Of a stretch of DNA of 9,195 nucleotides, positions 5,925 to 9,195 are shown one piece after another (within the stretch, counting starts at the first letter, position 1; every line of letters begins with the position of its first letter). Made by a program: the position numbers and the translations under genes. Location of the stretch: positions 1 to 9,195 of the forward strand of contig JAFLSH010000115.1 of assembly GCA_022511055.1 (NCBI GenBank), written 5' to 3'. A model generated the notes under the pieces. It was given only the letters and a program-made list of their open reading frames with translations, searched no databases and had not been told where the DNA came from. Source of the stretch: Prevotella sp. GTDB taxonomy: Bacteria; Bacteroidota; Bacteroidia; Bacteroidales; Bacteroidaceae.

Positions 5925-8759
5925 CTATTTGCCTTTCGGGCTTTTGTTGAAGTGGTAGGAGGCGCGGAGCATGACATAGCTCGGAATGACCCTGTACCAC
6001 GTTTCCGTGCGCCCCTGGGCGTTCACCTCGTAGGTGGTGTTCGACAGTTGATGGAAGATGTCGTGCCCCTCTAACGTCAGCTTTACCTTGCCGCGTAAGA
6101 TTGGCCTCGTCACCGAGGCGTTGACCACCAGCTCGTCTTTGTTCATGGCCTCGCTGCCATATCCCCTGCGGCTGCGCATCGTGGCATCCACGTTGAGGGT
6201 CGTGTGCCATGCCGGTACGGTCTGCGTGGCATTGAGACCGTAGCGGAAGTCGAAGGCGCTGATGGTCTCCTGTGTGGCGCGGTGTCCCCATGTCCGCCGC
6301 CAGAGCATGTCGCCGAGCAGGCTTATCTTCGTGTTCTTCCCTTTGTAGCTGAGTTTCAGGTCTTCGCGCAGATTCACGGTTTCCACTTCGTTGAGCTGTG
6401 CATCGGCGAGCCCGCTTACCGCGGCATAGTCCACCGAGTGCCATACGCCGAGGCTCGTTTCGCTGTCCACCCACCACTTCTGGTTTTTGTGCAGCGAGAG
6501 CGTGGTGGTATATGAGGTGTTCCATGACCAGTTACCCTCCACGTTTTCGGGGCGATAGGTGTATGCGCTTGTCTCGGGGTCGTAAGTGAATCCCTGTGCC
6601 ACAGAACTGATGTGATAGGTGAATGCAGAGGAGACTGCGGCAAGTGTCGCGCCCGTCTGTCTGCTGCTCTGTGTCGTCTTCCATGTCATGTTGGCGTTGA
6701 TGCGGCGATTGTCTTTCAGCTGCGGGTTACCCTCCATGATATAGAGCGGGTTGCGGGCATCCCTGTATGGCATCAAGTTCATCAAGCCCGGTGTGGATGA
6801 TGACAAGCCCACACGGAACGACCAAATCTTATGCTTCAAGGATAGTGACGGATTCACGGCAAACAGATTGTGGCGGGCGAGGGTGTCAATGATTCCACGT
6901 TCATAGTCCAGCCTTTCGTGTTGCACATATACAGGCAGATTCAGCGTGACATCTATGGGGAAACGCTCGCTCTTGTTCCATTTCAATGCTATCGTGAACT
7001 CGTTCTCCTGCTGTAGCCGACGGCTGTATGTGCTGTTCTCCGCATCGTAAGCATGGCGAAGCAGCTCTCTGTTTGACGGCAAGAGGTTGATGGCTGTGCT
7101 GTCATTCAGCCCCCAACCGCTCAGGTCGCTCAGTGCGTACAATGGGGAAGTGCTGTTGTAGCCATCCACTTTGTACCGCTCCGTCAAGAAAACCTGCAGC
7201 CGCTTCCCTATCTGCTTGTCATACGACAGCGAAGGCTCAAACTTGTACTCCACCGTACGGGCATCCTCGTACTCATGGCGGAAATAATCGTTTGCCCCGC
7301 CTCCGGCTGTAGAGTGTTGGCGGTGGAAATTCTCGCTGTCGTTTCGCTCCCAGCGTGAGTTGATATTTCCTGTTATCTTTTTGAAGATGGGGAAGCGGAC
7401 AGTCAACCAACCCAAACCATAATTCCTTGTCTTTCCTAACCCTTCAGTCCATTGTGTTGCGGTGGTTTGCAGGCTGTCCCACTGCTGCAAGTTGCTGAAC
7501 GCCCTGTTGTCCGTCTCTTTGTAAAACAGCATCATGGAACTATCAAAAATCAAGGGAAGGAAGAAAAACTTGTTAATCAGCTGCACCGATGTCGTCTTGT
7601 TTTGTGCGGTACGCATACTCTCCGAAAACACCGTTCCCATAGGCAGGAAGCGTTCTTGGTATGTGCCCGACTCGTCAAGATTGTCGTAGCGGTCAAATGC
7701 TATCTCCAGATATTCTGTAATTTTAGGGAAGCCATAGTATGTCTTTTTGGTGGATTGATAATCCAAGCTCACGCCTGCCGCCTTGCGTGTTAATGGCTTG
7801 TTTTTGCTGCCTAAGATAAGCCCCTCCCCCTCGTGCCATCCCTGCGATAAGGAACGGCTGACGTCGTTGATATTGTTGATGTTGCCGAATGCGCCCACCG
7901 TCAATGTCTTTGTGAGCAGCAGTCCGAAGGTGCGCGCCTGATAGCGGTCGTGTGTGCCGCCTGCCGCCTCGGCGTTGGCTATCACGCCCACGGCATACTC
8001 GTCTTTCAGGTTTACGTCCATCACATACTCCGGCGTTTCGTCCTTCTCGCCCCTCATGACTGCCTGCAGCGACTGCCGCTCAAAGACTTTCAATTCTTTC
8101 ACCGTGTAATATGGCAGGTTTTCCAGCAGCACCTGCTTGTTGCCCTTGAACAGTGTCTTTGAATTGAGTGTCAGCTCGTCTATCTTGCGGCCGTTGATGA
8201 ATATCTCGCCCGCATCAGTCATCCGCGCACCGGGCAGCTGCTCAATCAGGTGTTGCAGCATCGACCCTTCGGGCAGCTGGAATGCCGAGGCATCGTAGAC
8301 CAGCGTGTCGCCGCGCATCTTCACCTTGATGCGCGTACTTTTCACCACCACTTCCTTTAGGTCGATAGTCTTCACGGCCGATTTTCGCATATTTATCATC
8401 GGCACGCTGATGGTCTTTCCCTCATAGCCTTGGGGAATGGCCAGCCCGGCCCAACCGTCGTCGTAGCCGTCTTTCTGCACGCGCACCAGATAGCTACCTG
8501 CCCGATTGGGAAGGTCGACATTGTAAATGGTATGGATGTGCATGGAATCATTGCCTATTTCGTAGACCTTCGGCTGGCATTCCACCATCGTGCTGTCCGG
8601 GCGCATAACGGTCACCACGCAGCCAAAGAGGCCGCGTTCAAGGAATGCGTCTTGTATGCTTCCCGTCACTGTCACCTTTTCCTCCTGAGCGCCCATCCCG
8701 CCGCATACGGCAAAGAGCCCCATCATCATTGCTAAGACTTTTTTCATCATCGTGTCCAT
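5925..8759 (-). CDS. Large outer-membrane beta-barrel protein, TonB-receptor-like, with N-terminal regulatory-like domain
   Basis: This 944-residue protein has a signal peptide at about 1-24 ending GGMGA|Q; the true start may be Met4 or Met5 (MMKKVLAMMMG), as three Met codons lie close together. Residues about 28-125 look like a carboxypeptidase-regulatory/Ig-like domain (VTVTGSIQDAFLERGLFGCVVTV, GSYLVRVQKDGY). Residues about 133-255 form a plug-like domain (LKEVVVKSTRIKVKMRGDTLVYD, LIEQLPGARM, GEIFINGRKID). The rest is rich in alternating aromatic strands typical of a barrel and ends YHFNKSPKGK. This order matches the Bacteroidetes outer-membrane beta-barrel family (OMP_b-brl_3 type), distant from classical TonB receptors. 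No ligand can be named. It follows a TlpA-like gene on the same strand, and its own weak promoter may lie at 8782-8789. GC falls to about 43% around 7380-7740, against about 65% in the plug-coding part, which suggests a mosaic barrel. Confidence 0.86.
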   Translation of the reverse strand: MDTMMKKVLAMMMGLFAVCGGMGAQEEKVTVTGSIQDAFLERGLFGCVVTVMRPDSTMVECQPKVYEIGNDSMHIHTIYNVDLPNRAGSYLVRVQKDGYDDGWAGLAIPQGYEGKTISVPMINMRKSAVKTIDLKEVVVKSTRIKVKMRGDTLVYDASAFQLPEGSMLQHLIEQLPGARMTDAGEIFINGRKIDELTLNSKTLFKGNKQVLLENLPYYTVKELKVFERQSLQAVMRGEKDETPEYVMDVNLKDEYAVGVIANAEAAGGTHDRYQARTFGLLLTKTLTVGAFGNINNINDVSRSLSQGWHEGEGLILGSKNKPLTRKAAGVSLDYQSTKKTYYGFPKITEYLEIAFDRYDNLDESGTYQERFLPMGTVFSESMRTAQNKTTSVQLINKFFFLPLIFDSSMMLFYKETDNRAFSNLQQWDSLQTTATQWTEGLGKTRNYGLGWLTVRFPIFKKITGNINSRWERNDSENFHRQHSTAGGGANDYFRHEYEDARTVEYKFEPSLSYDKQIGKRLQVFLTERYKVDGYNSTSPLYALSDLSGWGLNDSTAINLLPSNRELLRHAYDAENSTYSRRLQQENEFTIALKWNKSERFPIDVTLNLPVYVQHERLDYERGIIDTLARHNLFAVNPSLSLKHKIWSFRVGLSSSTPGLMNLMPYRDARNPLYIMEGNPQLKDNRRINANMTWKTTQSSRQTGATLAAVSSAFTYHISSVAQGFTYDPETSAYTYRPENVEGNWSWNTSYTTTLSLHKNQKWWVDSETSLGVWHSVDYAAVSGLADAQLNEVETVNLREDLKLSYKGKNTKISLLGDMLWRRTWGHRATQETISAFDFRYGLNATQTVPAWHTTLNVDATMRSRRGYGSEAMNKDELVVNASVTRPILRGKVKLTLEGHDIFHQLSNTTYEVNAQGRTETWYRVIPSYVMLRASYHFNKSPKGK

Positions 8760-8781
8760 TTGTTCTATTCTTATATAGATG

Positions 8782-8789
8782 CAAATGTC
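8782..8789 (-). promoter_or_regulatory. Weak -7-like box before the 944-aa barrel gene
   Basis: On the - strand GACATTTG differs from TAnnTTTG at one position and lies 22 bases before the ATG ending at 8759, the same distance as the box of the DUF3089 gene. The following leader is AT-rich (ATATAAGAATAGAACAA), usual for Bacteroidetes. No clear -33 element is seen. Read-through from the upstream thioredoxin-like gene is the alternative. Confidence 0.35.
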
Positions 8790-8851
8790 GATAATGTTAC
8801 ACGCTACGGCTGTTATTTAACGTTTTTTCTGTGTTTTATTGCGCTTAGTCG

Positions 8852-8932
8852 TTACTTCTTCTTCAGATTCTTGTTAAAGTGATACACGAGATGTGCCATG
8901 ATGTAGTGCGGCAGGGCATAGCGGTTGCCCGA
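8852..8932 (-). pseudogene. Relic of the C-terminus of a second outer-membrane barrel protein
   Basis: In the frame ending with TAA at 8854-8852, the - strand encodes SGNRYALPHYIMAHLVYHFN followed by KNLKKK and stop. This matches the last strand of the 944-aa barrel protein: over the final 20 residues, LPHYIMAHLVYHFNKNLKKK against IPSYVMLRASYHFNKSPKGK, 10 positions are identical and two more are Leu/Ile or Ile/Val. The frame is open back only to a TGA at 8971-8969, so at most 38 codons remain, and the upstream part overlaps the thioredoxin-like coding sequence in another frame. No start codon or receptor body is present. I read it as the tail of a barrel gene whose body was deleted up to the end of the thioredoxin-like gene. 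Confidence 0.72.
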
Positions 8933-8937
8933 TTGAC

Positions 8938-9195
8938 TTATTCCAGTTTCTCCTTCACTTTTTTCAGCTCATTGTTGAAGCCATAGAAGCCGTTGACGCG
9001 GAGGTCGTCGCGCACACGGCGGCAGTCGGGCGTGATGGTCTCATAGTGCGGGATGCCGCTGAAGCGGAAAAGCTCTTGCATACGGAGGAAATCGGCATTG
9101 CTCAGGCAGACGGTCTCCTCGTCGGCCAGCCATTCGCTGACGTACTTGTGGTAGTCTTCGCTGCCCTCGGCGGTACGCTCGTGGGCAATGAAGAC
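8938..9195 (-). CDS. Thioredoxin-fold (TlpA-like) protein, C-terminal fragment cut by window edge
   Basis: Eighty-five C-terminal residues are visible before a TAA at 8940-8938; the N-terminus and any CxxC active site lie beyond position 9195. The fragment opens on the beta-strand VFIAHE, continues with a helix (EDYHKYVSEWL), then LSNADFLRMQELFRFSGIPHYETITPD, where SGIPHY gives the cis-Pro (about residue 49 of the fragment) and the following strand pair, and ends with a charged helix ELKKVKEKLE. This is the usual layout of the TlpA/thioredoxin-like periplasmic proteins of Bacteroidetes, where the acceptor segment reads like YGINGIPTYFLVDKDGK. The normal turn Gly after TPD is Cys here (TPDCRR). 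Function as a disulfide reductase or redox-dead chaperone cannot be judged without the CxxC region. It stands on the same strand upstream of the barrel relic and the 944-aa barrel gene. Confidence 0.72.
   Translation of the reverse strand, partial: VFIAHERTAEGSEDYHKYVSEWLADEETVCLSNADFLRMQELFRFSGIPHYETITPDCRRVRDDLRVNGFYGFNNELKKVKEKLE

Noticed and set aside
5783..5977. A short - strand frame (64 codons) and a 60-codon + strand frame across the intergenic spacer
   Set aside because: They run through the inverted repeat and the end of the barrel gene, lack a plausible initiation site and resemble no known family. The inverted repeat itself explains the open stretch.

Overview
The window looks like chromosomal DNA of a Bacteroidales bacterium, most likely Prevotellaceae. 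The grounds are a TonB-dependent receptor and a second large outer-membrane barrel protein, -7 promoter boxes of the Bacteroidetes form TAnnTTTG, A-rich rather than strongly Shine-Dalgarno leaders, a ComEC without a metallo-beta-lactamase domain, and moderately high GC with many Tyr/Asn/Trp-rich barrel strands. The genus is an inference.

Region 1 (1-3228, + strand) is a thiamine acquisition operon: a -7 box, a complete TPP (thi-box) riboswitch, a TonB-dependent receptor with signal peptide and plug, then a PnuC-family inner-membrane transporter (PnuT). It ends in a strong hairpin that also holds the stop codon of the convergent gene. The receptor would bring thiamine across the outer membrane with TonB energy, PnuT would bring it across the inner membrane, and the riboswitch would switch both off when TPP is plentiful. 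The thiamine pyrophosphokinase gene (tnr3) that often completes such operons is absent here. A hairpin over the receptor's ribosome-binding region, and a competing pairing with the aptamer, suggest control at translation initiation.

Region 2 (3227-5746, - strand) is a probable two-gene operon: an exported DUF3089 alpha/beta-hydrolase-like protein, then a ComEC/Rec2 DNA-uptake channel protein 42 bp downstream. A good -7 box lies just upstream of the first gene.

Region 3 (5717-5924) is a 208-bp intergenic spacer. It holds the DUF3089 promoter and a long imperfect inverted repeat (20-nt arms, 19/20 complementary, about 46 nt apart) that no gene explains.

Region 4 (5925-9195, - strand) holds a large outer-membrane beta-barrel protein (944 aa) and, upstream of it, the C-terminal part of a thioredoxin-fold (TlpA-like) protein cut by the window edge. 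Directly after the thioredoxin stop codon, in another frame, lies a short stretch encoding the last strand of a second barrel protein. It resembles the C-terminus of the 944-aa protein and is probably the relic of a deleted neighbour gene.

No tRNA, rRNA, CRISPR array, transposase or other clear mobile-element gene was seen.
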